A stretch of DNA of 64,000 nt from Singulisphaera sp045290345 (GCF_045290345.1 NZ_CP155447.1:744001-808000); one strand, 5' to 3'; shown: positions 52,366 to 62,294, numbered from the stretch's first letter. Program-made: numbers and translations. Notes: generated by a model from the letters alone, not told the origin.

Positions 52366-53330
52366 CTAATTATCTTCCCCTGAAATCGCCTCATTATTAT
52401 TCATGGTGCCAATGGCACGCCAAACGCTCAATAAAATCGTTGCTCTCTTAAACGAAACATGACCATCGAGAAACAGGACGTTGACACCACCCGGATGTTG
52501 ACTGCCCGCAGTCCAGGCCCCCTCTTGGATTGTTCCAGGATCATTTGTGCAAGAACGTTCATTGGGGGGAAGCGTGTGATTATACAGGGTTTGCCCAAGA
52601 GCTTGGCTCATCCAGGTCACGCCTTTGATTGCGCCATCCGTATTCTTCTCCGACAACTCAAGCTTAAGGCACTCGGACACAAGGCGGCCAAGCCTATCAC
52701 CGGCAACTCCTGGCGAATGTGATTTCAGGACAAGCCGAGTAACGTCTCGACCAAACCAGTCGCCGCGGCAGAATTCAGCCACTCCAGCCGTTTGACTGGT
52801 TCCGTCGCTGATGTGTTCGAGCCCCACAGGTGGGATATCTCCGGGAGATGCAAACGGACCGTTATTCAGGGCACTGGACTTGGTGAGTCCTACGCCCCAA
52901 TTCCTCCGTAATTTGAGCCTCCGAGACGAATCTGAGAGGAATCAGACGGGCAGAGATACACGGCAATCCTTGTCTTTTCGACCGTCTGGTTCGCCGCCAT
53001 GGCCTTTAGATCAGACGAATAATTACAAAAATTGATACTGTTATAGGTTGCAGTCTGCTCAAGCAACGGCAATAAGGTGGTCTGGATGGAATAGGCCTTT
53101 TCGCCACGAGGAAGTACGCCGGTTTGGGAAGCGTATCCGTGCATGGCGATGCCCATAGTTCGAAGATTCGTGACGCATTGCAGTCGTCTCGCAGACTCGC
53201 GAGCTGACTGTATGGCCGGCAGTAGCAAAGCAATCAGGAGGCCAATAATGGAGATCACGACAAGAACTTCGATTAAGGTGAAGGCCGAGGACTGAGAGGT
53301 GCTGGCCTTGCCGAATTTTCGACATTCCAT
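52366..53330 (-). pseudogene. DUF1559 prepilin-type gene with a -1 frameshift
   Basis: The first frame (53330-52890) has the prepilin motif FTLIEVLVVISIIGLLIALL and SARESARRLQCVTNLRTMG, ending after GGSNYGGIGA with a TAG. The second frame continues VGLTKSSALNNG, then GLEHISDGTSQTAG, and ends with HPGGVNVLFLDGHVSFKR. Adding one G to the GGGG run at 52895-52898 joins them into about 321 residues, normal for DUF1559. GC is clearly lower than in the other DUF1559 genes of the window, suggesting a different origin. It is real decay or an assembly error. Confidence 0.85.
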
Positions 53331-53992
53331 AGTAAAACATCCTCCTGATTGACACACTTTCAACTCGACACTGAAACTTCAATTCAACGAATTTACTAAC
53401 AGCACATCTGATCACAGACGAGACATTACCTCTAGACAGGCGAGCTATCAATAGAATCCTGGAAAGAAAGGAACAATCCGCGACCGAGCGAAAGAACCAA
53501 TGATTCTGAGACTCTCGCCATGTTACCGGAGGTTCTTCGGCCGTCGGAAGACAGAGAGCCCACGCTCCCCGCTCGCCTTTGGAAGGCGAGCGAAGACTAA
53601 CGACCAAGGGACGGTACCGATCGTGGTGCCATGGATTTCGCTCGCCCCTGAAAGGCGAGCAGGGAGCGTGAGCTCCCTGGCTTTGGACCTTCGCATGGGC
53701 TGGTTCTTTTCACACTGTGGCAACGGCAACGGGTTGGTTTGCAGTCGCACGGCCGGCAATCCATCGAGATTTTCGTCCAGCCACCGATCGTTGTCGAAAA
53801 AAAGGCCCCTGGCTTCGCGGGAATGGCGTTGGCTCAGGCCGCGAGTGTCAGTCGCCGCGACCACGCCCATCAGGACCATGGCCGCGACGCTCCCACTCAG
53901 GTCGGTTCATCCGGCCAAAGGGCTTTTCCGACGGGGTGGCTCACAGCCCCAGCCACTCCTGTCGTGTGCAGGCAACCCGCGGACAACGCACG
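53331..53992. other. Intergenic region with paired repeats
   Basis: About 660 bp, no supported gene. It contains an inverted pair of REP-like units at 53558-53593 and 53638-53676. The remaining frames have no recognisable content. Confidence 0.5.
53558..53676. repeat. Inverted pair of REP-like palindromes (copies B and C)
   Basis: CACGCTCCCCGCTCGCCTTT...AAGGCGAGCGA (53558-53593) is the inverted form of TCGCTCGCCCCTGAAAGGCGAGCAGGGAGCGTG (53638-53670), about 45 bp apart. Each has its own GCTCGCC/GGCGAGC stem, and together they could form a larger structure. Copy A lies at 25881-25914. Confidence 0.7.
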
Positions 53993-55531
53993 CTATTGGG
54001 CTTCCGGTGTTGGGCCGTAGTCGAACGTCCTGATGATCGCCTCGACCTGGTCGCGGAACGGGGTGGCGGGGTCCTGGACCGTGTTGGAGGTGACGACCAG
54101 GCTCTCGTCGCGTCCGAAGAGGATGAAATAGAGGTCGTTGTGGACTCGGAGCTCGCCTTTGCCGTTGGCCTGGGTCCCCTTCAAGACCGACTCTGCGCGG
54201 TAGACTTTTCGCTTGGCGGCGGCCCAGTCAGCCTCGGGCAGCCAGGCGTGCGGCCCTGGGATCACGGTAAAGCGGTTCTGCCGCCACTCTTCTTTCAGCA
54301 TCTTGAGGTGGAACTCAGGGTCACGATTCAGTCGATCCGCCTCGGCATCCCCTGTCTTGATGACGCGCTGAAACTCCAGGGTGTCGGGACCACCGGGACG
54401 AAGCCGAACCAGTTCCATCGAGAGATCATCCGGCGGCCGACCCGGACGGAACTCTTGCGGGTAGCGAAAGTGGAACTTGCCTTGCGGGTCGTCGTAGCTC
54501 AGCCACGAGTTCTCCTCGGTCGCGACCGGAGCGGTATCCGGAAGCGGCAGCACTTCGCCAACATCGTCGATCCGCCGGTCGACAATCAACTCCCGCGTCA
54601 CGGTCTGGCGGAGACGGCCGTTGGGGGGGAGCGGGGTGGCCGCGAAGGTGGCCATGCGGAGTTCCACAATCGCCCCACGCGCATCCACCAACGTCTCTTT
54701 CGCTTTCTCGGCGGCCGGTTCCTTCCCCCCGTCGGAGCCCGGCGCTGGGAACCGGAATACGAGTTGGGCATTGACCGCGAGACTGCTCGTATTCGAGCGG
54801 CCGGCCGGCGACCGCCCCGTCACCGCGATGACGGCTTCCCAGTTCGGCCCTTCCGCCGCCTGGCGGACCTGCTGCAAGGTGGCCGCCAGCGGCAGTGTGA
54901 TTGACCCGAGCAGGGCTCGCCCCCCCGTCTTCGAGATGGCCCAGCGATCACCAACCCGGCTGGGGATGGTCGGCAGCAGAGCTCCAAGATCAGGCAGGTA
55001 AATCTCTCTGCGAATGATCGTGTACTCATCCTCACGCAGGCTCCGGTCCTTGGTGAGGCTCAGCACCAACGGGTCGGTCCCCTCATGAGGCTGATACCAG
55101 ATCGTCAGGCCCTTGAGAGGGTCCGGCCGCGACGGCTTAGTGTTCGGGTTGGGGATGACCCGATAGGCTGCGTACTCGCGAACCCCGGCCTTGATCTTGT
55201 CCCCACCCGTCAGTTCGGCCGGCCGCTCGCGATAGTCGGTCTCCTGAGTCGCTTCGTTTCGATCGGGTGTCCCCTGAGGCTTCTCGGTGGCCACCTTGAT
55301 CGTGTCGCTGGTGACCACCCGGTACTGGCCGATCGAGCCCGGCGTGGTCTTCGCTTCCGTTTTCTCGTAGTGCTCGACGAAGCGGAACCGCGTGACCAGG
55401 TCGGTCACCGACTGGGACTCGCCTGAGGGCGGCGGAGCCGGAGCTGCCTGCTGGCCGAGTGCCGATCCACTCGCCAACGAGGCGGCGAGCAAACCACCCC
55501 AGACCGACCCGATAGATCGCCTCCACCGCAT
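53993..55531 (-). CDS. Exported protein of unknown function, 512 aa
   Basis: A signal peptide covers residues 1-26 (GLLAASLASGSALGQ). The middle part (about 100-330) is beta-rich with a VTRELIVDRRIDDVGEVLPLP segment. The C terminus has a WLSYDDPQGKFHFRYPQEFRPG domain that resembles PsbP/LpqN-like lipid- or stress-associated domains. It has the same layout as the product of the gene just upstream (55637-57034), including a C-terminal domain of FRDQVEAIIRTFDYG type there replaced by LLLIGSLRWRD. The two genes are 106 bp apart on the same strand and probably form one operon. Function unknown. Confidence 0.78.
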   Translation of the reverse strand: MRWRRSIGSVWGGLLAASLASGSALGQQAAPAPPPSGESQSVTDLVTRFRFVEHYEKTEAKTTPGSIGQYRVVTSDTIKVATEKPQGTPDRNEATQETDYRERPAELTGGDKIKAGVREYAAYRVIPNPNTKPSRPDPLKGLTIWYQPHEGTDPLVLSLTKDRSLREDEYTIIRREIYLPDLGALLPTIPSRVGDRWAISKTGGRALLGSITLPLAATLQQVRQAAEGPNWEAVIAVTGRSPAGRSNTSSLAVNAQLVFRFPAPGSDGGKEPAAEKAKETLVDARGAIVELRMATFAATPLPPNGRLRQTVTRELIVDRRIDDVGEVLPLPDTAPVATEENSWLSYDDPQGKFHFRYPQEFRPGRPPDDLSMELVRLRPGGPDTLEFQRVIKTGDAEADRLNRDPEFHLKMLKEEWRQNRFTVIPGPHAWLPEADWAAAKRKVYRAESVLKGTQANGKGELRVHNDLYFILFGRDESLVVTSNTVQDPATPFRDQVEAIIRTFDYGPTPEAQ

Positions 55532-55636
55532 GGGAACGCCTCGATTTCGAATGGGGAACCGTCGAACGCCGACCCAAGAGAACTCTCGACCCGGACTCAG
55601 CCGAACTGAACCGAACCGGGCCAGGTGTTAGTTAGG

Positions 55637-57034
55637 TTAGGGATTGGGATTGGGATTAGGACGTGGAGAAGTCTCCGGCGCGTCCCGCCAACGGAGCGAC
55701 CCGATCAAGAGCAGATCCTGGTCGCCGAAGGTTTTGACCTGATCATCAGCCTGGGTGAACGTCGCGAGCAACTGATCACCGTCGGGGCTGGCGATGAGGT
55801 AATAGTACCAGACCAGACCGAGGTTCCCCTCACGCCCCTGCACGCCGACCTTATAGCGGAAGCCACCCGCCGGGTCACCCTCGACTTCCCCTTCGCCGAG
55901 GAACGAGGAAAACCTGGATCCCAAGGCGCTGCGGAGATCGTTTCGGAACTGTTTCAGGTCCTGATGCCGCCCTTTGCCCGCGTTCGGCCCCTTCATGAGG
56001 TTGCACTGCGCAACGACCACTCCGCGGTCGAGTCGCTTGAGCACCGTCAGCCGCTGATCGTCCCAGTACGTGTGCCAGTTGCGGTCGTGCCTCATGGTGT
56101 ACTTACCGTCGGGCGAAACCAGCAGCAATTGCTCGCGTTGAGGGTCGGGCTCCGTCACTCCCCCCGCGAGGGCGTCGTCACCAATCAGGGCCGAGGGCTC
56201 GACCGGCTGCCGGGTGACGGTCAGGGTACTCCTCATCTCCAGCCCGGCCTCGACCGCGCCCGGCTTCCTTGCCTCGGAACGTTGAAGGTCCAGCCGCTCG
56301 ATCCGGCCCAAGGCGCGGTCGAGGCTCAACGTGCCATCAAAGAGCATTTTCCCTTCACCACCGAGCACCGACCCTCGGACGTTCCCTTCCAGGTGGATTT
56401 TGACCGTGCGGGCGTCGATCGATTCGACCTTGGCCTGAAGCGCGTTCTCGATCAGGGCGTCGTACGAACTCAGGGACCGCGCCGCGTCGTCCCCAACCTT
56501 CCAGGAATCCCCCACCTTGACCGGCTTGTCCGTGAGCAGGGTATGCAGGGCCAACGGGTCTCCCGCCGCCTGAACCAACTCCAACTCGGAGCGAGTCAAC
56601 GGTCCTCCGATGCTGAACACGACCACTCCGCCCGCGCGTGGTTCGGCGACGAGCAGAGCGACCTCCGGCCGAAGCACCGCGGCCGTCGGCCGAATCTCAC
56701 CGTTGATCGCAGAAGCCGCCTGACTCACCTTGCGGACCACCCGAGTGGCTCGCCCTTGCGCCCCCGCTGGGTCAGTCACGAGCACCCGCTCGACAAATTC
56801 GAGCCGCGTCTCGACCTTCAGCTTCAATGACTTGACGGGCTCGGACTTGGGCGTGTTGGGAGCGGGAGCAGGCCGATAAAGCCCCTCAGCCTTCAAGGCG
56901 ACGAGCACCTTGGTCGAGTCACCAACCTGTGCGGAGTCACGCAACGTCACCGGCTCATCGACATCGGCCCCGGAGACGGTCAGGCCCACCCCGAGAATCA
57001 CCAGCCCGATCACGGAACCTCTAAACAAGGCCAT
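55637..57034 (-). CDS. Exported protein of unknown function, 465 aa (paralogous layout)
   Basis: A signal peptide spans residues 1-23 (MALFRGSVIGLVILGVGLTVSGA). A beta-rich first half (RLEFVERVLVTDPAG, VVFSIGGPLTRSELELVQAAGDPLALHTLLTDKPVKVGDSWKV) is followed by a C-terminal LLVSPDGKYTMRHDRNWHTYWDDQ domain. The protein ends in RPNPNPNP from a repeated ATTGGG tract. ATG 57034 follows GAGGAG; the frame extends six residues further without a ribosome site. It is the first gene of a two-gene operon with the similar gene downstream. Function unknown. Confidence 0.78.
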   Translation of the reverse strand: MALFRGSVIGLVILGVGLTVSGADVDEPVTLRDSAQVGDSTKVLVALKAEGLYRPAPAPNTPKSEPVKSLKLKVETRLEFVERVLVTDPAGAQGRATRVVRKVSQAASAINGEIRPTAAVLRPEVALLVAEPRAGGVVVFSIGGPLTRSELELVQAAGDPLALHTLLTDKPVKVGDSWKVGDDAARSLSSYDALIENALQAKVESIDARTVKIHLEGNVRGSVLGGEGKMLFDGTLSLDRALGRIERLDLQRSEARKPGAVEAGLEMRSTLTVTRQPVEPSALIGDDALAGGVTEPDPQREQLLLVSPDGKYTMRHDRNWHTYWDDQRLTVLKRLDRGVVVAQCNLMKGPNAGKGRHQDLKQFRNDLRSALGSRFSSFLGEGEVEGDPAGGFRYKVGVQGREGNLGLVWYYYLIASPDGDQLLATFTQADDQVKTFGDQDLLLIGSLRWRDAPETSPRPNPNPNP

Positions 57035-57876
57035 CCTTAGCTCCTCTTGGCTCAACGAACTTCCCGGCTCAAGACCCGGTAACTTCCAGCTCGGATGATG
57101 AGTTCCTCAAGGTTGAACCTCAACTGACTCTAGTAGGTCCGGAACCGCGCTGTCAATTCCGCAGACCTCCCCGGACGCCATCGAATGGGCCGCTCCTCCC
57201 TCCCGGCCGAATCCGTCCCCAATAAATGGAGGTGTTCCCCATAGATGCCCCCAAGCCCTCAACCTGGTCTCCCTCCAGCCAATTTTTCCCAACGTTGAGG
57301 AAACGGGAGGCAAATCCTCCAAAATCTGCATGCACGCCACAATGCGTTGGTCACGAAACCGGAAGCCCTTCGTATTCGAAGGTAAGCAGACATAAAACCG
57401 CGGTAGGCTTGCGTCGGATCGGGGTTTCTCTCATATCCGCCCCCCCCCTCATCACGTCGCTGACCGACCGAATTCCAGACGGAGGGCTGCGCATCGAAAA
57501 TCCAAGAGAGATGGGAACTTGGGGCCAGGCTTGTCGGTCAAAGAGTGAAACCGCAAAGCGAATTTTGCGAACAAACCGCCGAGTTAAAACGTCTGTTTGA
57601 AACGGGCGTTTCAATCTCGAAGGAAGCGGTCGATACCGTCACCGATGTCGGAGATCAACGCGTATTTACGACCTAAAGGCACTTGGTTTGCGTAGTACAA
57701 ATTGCGCGAACCTGGGAAGCGGACTCGCCCTCAGGAAGGGAGAGGGCTTTCTTGAAGTGAAGAGGGATGCGAAGATTTAAATAAGATGAGTGAGGCGTAC
57801 CGGTCGGTATTCCCCACGGATGACGGGCCGCAATGGGTTTGAGGATGAGGGGTTCGCCTGGGGGAGAATTCCGAGG
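57035..57876. other. Upstream region of the sigma-factor gene
   Basis: About 840 bp with no supported gene. TTGAAACG-GG-CGTTTCAA (57597-57614) is a perfect 8-bp inverted repeat about 260 bp before the sigma-factor start and could be an operator. Short frames on both strands are not recognisable. Confidence 0.45.
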
Positions 57877-59550
57877 ATGGGGAGCAGCTATTGCCACCCG
57901 GCTCTGAAACAACTGAAGGAGCAGCAGGCTCGTTTCGCCCCGAAACAGGAGCGTCTCGAACAGGTGGATCGGGCCGAGACGTTGCTGGGGGAGATTCAGC
58001 CGGAGAAGCAGTATCCGTATGAATATCTCTGGTATCGGATCAAGGGCTATCGTCCCGAGACGGCCCCCGAGCTTCTGCTGGAGGGGAGTGGGGTTCGGCA
58101 CGACCTCCGGCTCTTCATTGAGGACCTCTCAGGGACGGTAGGGCAAGCGGTCGAGCAAGCGGCTGAGCCGGTGCTGACGGTCGAGGCGGTCTCGCTTCGC
58201 TTCAACGTGTCGACCCGGACGATCACGCGGTGGCGGCGGCAAGGGTTAGTGGCCCGACGGTTTGTCATCGACGGGCGCACCAAGGTCGGGTTTCTCGAGT
58301 CGAGTGTGATGCGATTCGTTGAGTCGCACCGCGATCAGGTCGACCGAGGAACTCGTTTCCGAAATCTAACCGACGAGGAGCGTGACGAGATCATTCGTCG
58401 CGCTCGTCGGATGGCGCAGGTCGGCCAGGGGGGCCTGGTTGAGATTGCGCGGAGGATTGCTCGAAAAATGGGACGCTCCACGGAAACCGTTCGAACGACT
58501 CTGAAGAGCTACGACCGCAGTCATCCCGACCGGGCCATCTTTCCCCCGATGGCCGGGCCTCTCGACGAGGAGGCCAAGGGACAAATCTACCGACTCTATC
58601 GCCGCGGCGTTTCGGCCGAGGTTCTGGCCACGCAATTCGGTCGGACCCGCTCGAGCGTCTATCGCGTTATCAACGAGATGCGCGCCTTGCGGATCTTGAG
58701 CGTCAAGCTCGAATTCATGGGGCACGCGAGCTTCGACGATCCCGCGGCTGCCGAGTCCATCCTGGGACCGATGCCTCTGCCGACCGACGGTAAAGCCCCG
58801 CGCCGCACCAAGGCCCCCAAGGGACTTCCCCCTTACCTGGCCAGCCTCTACGAGGTCCCCTTACTCGGCCGCGAGCAGGAAGCCCACCTGTTCCGCAAAA
58901 TGAACTACTTGAAGTGTCTCGCCAACCGGCTCCGCGATCAGATCGATCCCGGCCGAGCCCGCACTAGTGACCTCGACGAGATAGAACGACTCCAAGAAGA
59001 AGCGCTGGCGGTCAAGAACCAGATCATCCGCTCCAACCTCCGGTTGGTCGTCTCCATCGCCAAGCGGCACGTCGGTCCATCGAATAACTTTTTTGAGCTG
59101 GTCTCCGACGGGAACATGTCGTTAATCCGAGCCGTGGAGAAGTTCGACTACGCTCGAGGCAACAAATTCAGCACATACGCCTCGTGGGCGATCATGAAGA
59201 ACTTTGCGCGAACGATCCCCGAAGAGAACTACCGTCGCGACCGGTTCGTCACCGGTCACGAGGAAATGTTCGAGGCGGCCGCTGACACCCGGATCGACGA
59301 GCACGAATACGAATCGGCCCAACGTCGCAACCAGGAAGCCGTCAAGGGCATGCTCGGACGCCTCGACGATCGCGAACGCCGGATCATCATCAGCCGGTAT
59401 GGGATCAACGGGGTCAGCGAGCAGACCCTCGAACAACTCGGCCGCGAACTCGGCATCACCAAGGAACGCGTACGGCAGATCGAATCGCGTGCCCAAGACA
59501 AGCTTCGCAAGATCGCCATCGAAGAAAAACTCGACCTCCCCATGCTCTAA
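57877..59550 (+). CDS. Sigma-70 family RNA polymerase sigma factor with N-terminal extension
   Basis: A 557-residue protein. Residues about 1-300 are an extension with a MerR-like winged helix (LTVEAVSLRFNVSTRTITRWRRQGLVARRF) and two more HTH-like stretches (GRSTETVRTTLKSYDRSHP; AEVLATQFGRTRSSVYRVI). Region 1.2/2 follows: PYLASLYEVPLLGREQEAHLF, NLRLVVSIAKRHVGPSNNFFELVSDGNMSLIRAVEKFDYARGNKFSTYASWAI. Region 4 is LEQLGRELGITKERVRQIESRAQDKLRK. Region 1.1 is absent. ATG 57877 is chosen because GGGGAG precedes it; a GTG at 57790 and an ATG at 57820 would add residues without known function. It is a group 2/3 sigma factor; the extension may sense or bind DNA. No anti-sigma gene is near. Confidence 0.9.
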   Translation: MGSSYCHPALKQLKEQQARFAPKQERLEQVDRAETLLGEIQPEKQYPYEYLWYRIKGYRPETAPELLLEGSGVRHDLRLFIEDLSGTVGQAVEQAAEPVLTVEAVSLRFNVSTRTITRWRRQGLVARRFVIDGRTKVGFLESSVMRFVESHRDQVDRGTRFRNLTDEERDEIIRRARRMAQVGQGGLVEIARRIARKMGRSTETVRTTLKSYDRSHPDRAIFPPMAGPLDEEAKGQIYRLYRRGVSAEVLATQFGRTRSSVYRVINEMRALRILSVKLEFMGHASFDDPAAAESILGPMPLPTDGKAPRRTKAPKGLPPYLASLYEVPLLGREQEAHLFRKMNYLKCLANRLRDQIDPGRARTSDLDEIERLQEEALAVKNQIIRSNLRLVVSIAKRHVGPSNNFFELVSDGNMSLIRAVEKFDYARGNKFSTYASWAIMKNFARTIPEENYRRDRFVTGHEEMFEAAADTRIDEHEYESAQRRNQEAVKGMLGRLDDRERRIIISRYGINGVSEQTLEQLGRELGITKERVRQIESRAQDKLRKIAIEEKLDLPML

Positions 59551-59886
59551 AACCAGTGACTTGCACGAAAGAACGAAGTTTTCCGGAAGATCCCCTTGCA
59601 CCCGCCACGACGACTCGCTACTATTACCGACTCACGACGTTGCTCACAAAAAAACGAGTAACATCGAGTCTGGCTACGACCGCGTTTCACCGGCGGCCTT
59701 CCAAAGATCGCCTCCGGACGAACGCGGTCGTCTTCGCTCTGAATACCCGATGGTGAAACCAACGGGTATCGCCCTCAGCCCCAAGGGCTTTGTGGCAAGC
59801 AGACGAAAACCGCCGGAACCGTGAAAAAGTGATCTTGAAACTCTCGAACGCGGCGGTATATTTAGAAATTTCACGGCCTTGCCAAT
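59551..59886. other. Intergenic region before the tRNA cluster
   Basis: About 335 bp with no supported gene. AT-rich sequence at 59850-59880 (AACGCGGCGGTATATTTAGAA) offers a -10-like TATATT that may start the tRNA transcript. No recognisable short protein is present. Confidence 0.4.
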
Positions 59887-59959
59887 GCTGGCGTAGCTCA
59901 ACTGGCAGAGCACCGGTTTTGTAAACCGACGGTTGTGAGTTCGACTCTCACCGCCAGCT
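59887..59959 (+). tRNA. trnT: tRNA-Thr (TGT)
   Basis: A complete cloverleaf: acceptor GCTGGCG/CGCCAGC with discriminator T, D-arm GCTC..GAGC, anticodon loop TTTTGTAAA with TGT, and T-arm GTGAG-TTCGACT-CTCAC. The CCA is not encoded. Confidence 0.96.
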
Positions 59960-60060
59960 CTCTAGTTCTGCCCTGGCGAATTGAGCACGTGAGGTCTGAA
60001 ACAAGAAGAAAACGCAGGCCAAGAGAAGTGATGTCGGTGTAAGGGACATGAGTCCAAGTC

Positions 60061-60142
60061 GGGTGGATACCCAAGTGGCCAAAGGGGGCAGACTGTAAAT
60101 CTGCTGGTTCTACCTTCGCAGGTTCGAATCCTGCTCCACCCA
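60061..60142 (+). tRNA. trnY: tRNA-Tyr (GTA)
   Basis: A class II tRNA: acceptor GGGTGGA/TCCACCC, anticodon loop ACTGTAAAT with GTA, a long variable arm, T-arm GCAGG-TTCGAAT-CCTGC and discriminator A. Confidence 0.96.
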
Positions 60143-60292
60143 CTGCCGAACCGTAGTGACAAGAGGTCCTCAAGAAAAAAAAGGAATGAAAGGGCCTCGT
60201 GAACTAGAGCGAAATCAGGTAAGTTCATTCAGACCCAGGATCAAGCCAAGAACGAGTCTCCCCGATCCATCGGCCTTAAGGTCGCCTAAATC

Positions 60293-60363
60293 GCGGGTGT
60301 AACTCAATGGTAGAGTACCTGCCTTCCAAGCAGGCAACGTGGGTTCGATTCCCATCACCCGCT
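60293..60363 (+). tRNA. trnG: tRNA-Gly (TCC)
   Basis: Acceptor GCGGGTG/CACCCGC, anticodon stem CTGCC/GGCAG with loop TTCCAAG containing TCC, and T-arm GTGGG-TTCGATT-CCCAT; discriminator T. Confidence 0.95.
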
Positions 60364-60473
60364 CTCAGGTCCGAAAGCGGGGAGTGCGGGCTTGGCTGAT
60401 TCCTTGAGGTTCCTTGAGCAGAACTGAGTCGCCCGAATTCTGCTCTCGCAACGTGTTCGGTTTTGAATCAAAT

Positions 60474-60546
<73 letters not shown>

Positions 60547-60703
60547 TTTGGGCGACGCCCAAGTCCGGGCGGTGCGAGTTGGACCCAGAGGTCGGCCCCA
60601 GGCCGCTGGGTAGTCCCGCCCGGAGCGGACCATTGTTGACGTGTGGGGCGGCTGGGCGGGTCCCCGCCAAACGAACACCAGGGATGCCGTAAGGCGCTAA
60701 GCA

Positions 60704-61915
60704 ATGGCAAAGGAAACGTTCACCCGGACAAAACCACACGTCAACGTGGGAACGATCGGGCACATCGACCACGGCAAGACGACGCTCACGGCAGCCCTCC
60801 TCTCGGTTCTCGCCGCTCATGGCCAGGCCAAGAAGAAGGATTACAAGGACATCGCCAAGGGCGGAACGGTCCGCGACGCCAACAAGACGGTCACGATTGC
60901 CGTCTCGCACGTCGAGTATGAGAGCGAAAAGCGCCACTACGCCCACATCGATTGCCCGGGTCACGCTGACTATATCAAGAACATGATCACGGGTGCCGCC
61001 CAAATGGACGGCGCGATTCTCGTGGTTTCGGCGGCCGACGGACCGATGCCGCAGACCCGCGAGCACATCCTCCTGGCTCGTCAGGTCGGCGTCCCCGCCT
61101 TGGTGGTCTTCCTCAACAAGATCGACCTGGTCGACGATGAGGAGCTGTTGGAGTTGGTCGAAATGGAGCTGCGTGAGCTCCTGACCCACTACAAGTTCCC
61201 CGGCGACGAGATCCCGATCACCCGCGGTTGCAGCCGCCCCGCCTACGAGAATCCGACCGACCCGGTCGCAGCTCAGCCGATCCTCGACTTGGTTAAGTCG
61301 ATGGACGACTACATTCCCGAGCCGGTTCGGGCGGTGGACAAGCCGTTCCTGATGCCGATCGAAGACGTGTTCTCGATCAAAGGTCGTGGTACCGTCGGCA
61401 CGGGCAAGATTGAGCGTGGTTCGATCAAGGTTGGTGAAGCGGTCGAAATCGTTGGCTTCAACGCCAACAAGAATTCGGTCGTCACCGGCGTTGAAATGTT
61501 CCAGAAGACGATGGACTTCGGCCAGGCCGGAGACAACGTCGGCGTGCTCTTGCGAGGCATTGAAAAGACCGATCTCGAGCGTGGGCAGGTTATCTGCAAG
61601 CCCGGATCGATCACCCCGCACACCAAGTTCGAGGCCGAGGTCTACGTCCTCTCGAAGGACGAAGGTGGACGGCATACGCCGTTCTTCAAGGGATACCGGC
61701 CCCAGTTCTACTTCCGGACGACCGACGTGACCGGCTCGGTTTTGAACCTCCTCTCGGAGGACAACAGCGAAGCCGAAATGTGCATGCCCGGCGACAACAT
61801 CAAGATGACCGTCGAGCTGCACACCCCCATCGCGATGGAAGAGAACCTGCGGTTCGCCATCCGTGAAGGGGGCAAGACCGTCGGCGCCGGCGTTGTGACC
61901 AAGATCCTTCAGTGA
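60704..61915 (+). CDS. tuf: Elongation factor Tu
   Basis: A 403-residue GTPase that delivers aminoacyl-tRNA to the ribosome. GTPase motifs are G1 GHIDHGKTTLTAAL, G3 DCPGHADYIKNM, G4 NKIDLVDD; domains II and III follow with GRGTVGTGKIERG and FRTTDVTGSV. Length is slightly above the 394 of E. coli, with an insert of the type KKKDYKDIAKGGTVRDANKT in the switch-I region. The gene is preceded by trnT and followed by rpmG, the classical order. Confidence 0.99.
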   Translation: MAKETFTRTKPHVNVGTIGHIDHGKTTLTAALLSVLAAHGQAKKKDYKDIAKGGTVRDANKTVTIAVSHVEYESEKRHYAHIDCPGHADYIKNMITGAAQMDGAILVVSAADGPMPQTREHILLARQVGVPALVVFLNKIDLVDDEELLELVEMELRELLTHYKFPGDEIPITRGCSRPAYENPTDPVAAQPILDLVKSMDDYIPEPVRAVDKPFLMPIEDVFSIKGRGTVGTGKIERGSIKVGEAVEIVGFNANKNSVVTGVEMFQKTMDFGQAGDNVGVLLRGIEKTDLERGQVICKPGSITPHTKFEAEVYVLSKDEGGRHTPFFKGYRPQFYFRTTDVTGSVLNLLSEDNSEAEMCMPGDNIKMTVELHTPIAMEENLRFAIREGGKTVGAGVVTKILQ

Positions 61916-61994
61916 ACTTGATCTGTGCAATTTGCCGCCAGCCGCTCCTTTTCAGGGCGGCGGCGGCCGTTCGCACCGGCGCGGGAGTGGGTAG

Positions 61995-62147
61995 ATGCGC
62001 GAGTACGTCTGGCTAGAATGCACCGCCTGCGGAGACCGGAACTACCGGACGCAGAAGGAAACACGCGGTGCCGATCGTCTCGAATTGAAGAAATACTGCC
62101 GGCGCGATCGCAAGCACACGCCGCACAAAGAATCGCGGAAGAAGTAG
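61995..62147 (+). CDS. rpmG: 50S ribosomal protein L33
   Basis: A 50-residue ribosomal protein: MREYVWLECTACGDRNYRTQ then LKKYCRRDRKHTPHKE. It has the first CxxC pair (Cys9, Cys12) and one later Cys (KYC), so a partial zinc-ribbon (the fourth ligand is Asp/His). The ATG 61995 follows GGGAGTGGG. It is located between tuf and trnW-secE as in many bacteria. Confidence 0.95.
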   Translation: MREYVWLECTACGDRNYRTQKETRGADRLELKKYCRRDRKHTPHKESRKK

Positions 62148-62294
62148 GCGACTCAGACGAAATGTTATGGTCCGGACCCGGCGGACGGCGAGTTTGCCGT
62201 GCCGGGCCGTCCCATTTCCGATGGAAACAACAACGGCGCTGGTGCCGGGCTTCGTAGTCAAGCTCGGCCGATCCGTTCAGGGGGTTTGTTAGCG

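Noticed and set aside
55645..55670. ATTGGG tandem repeat as a possible regulatory microsatellite
   Set aside because: It encodes the Asn-Pro repeats at the C terminus of the exported protein; only about three units.
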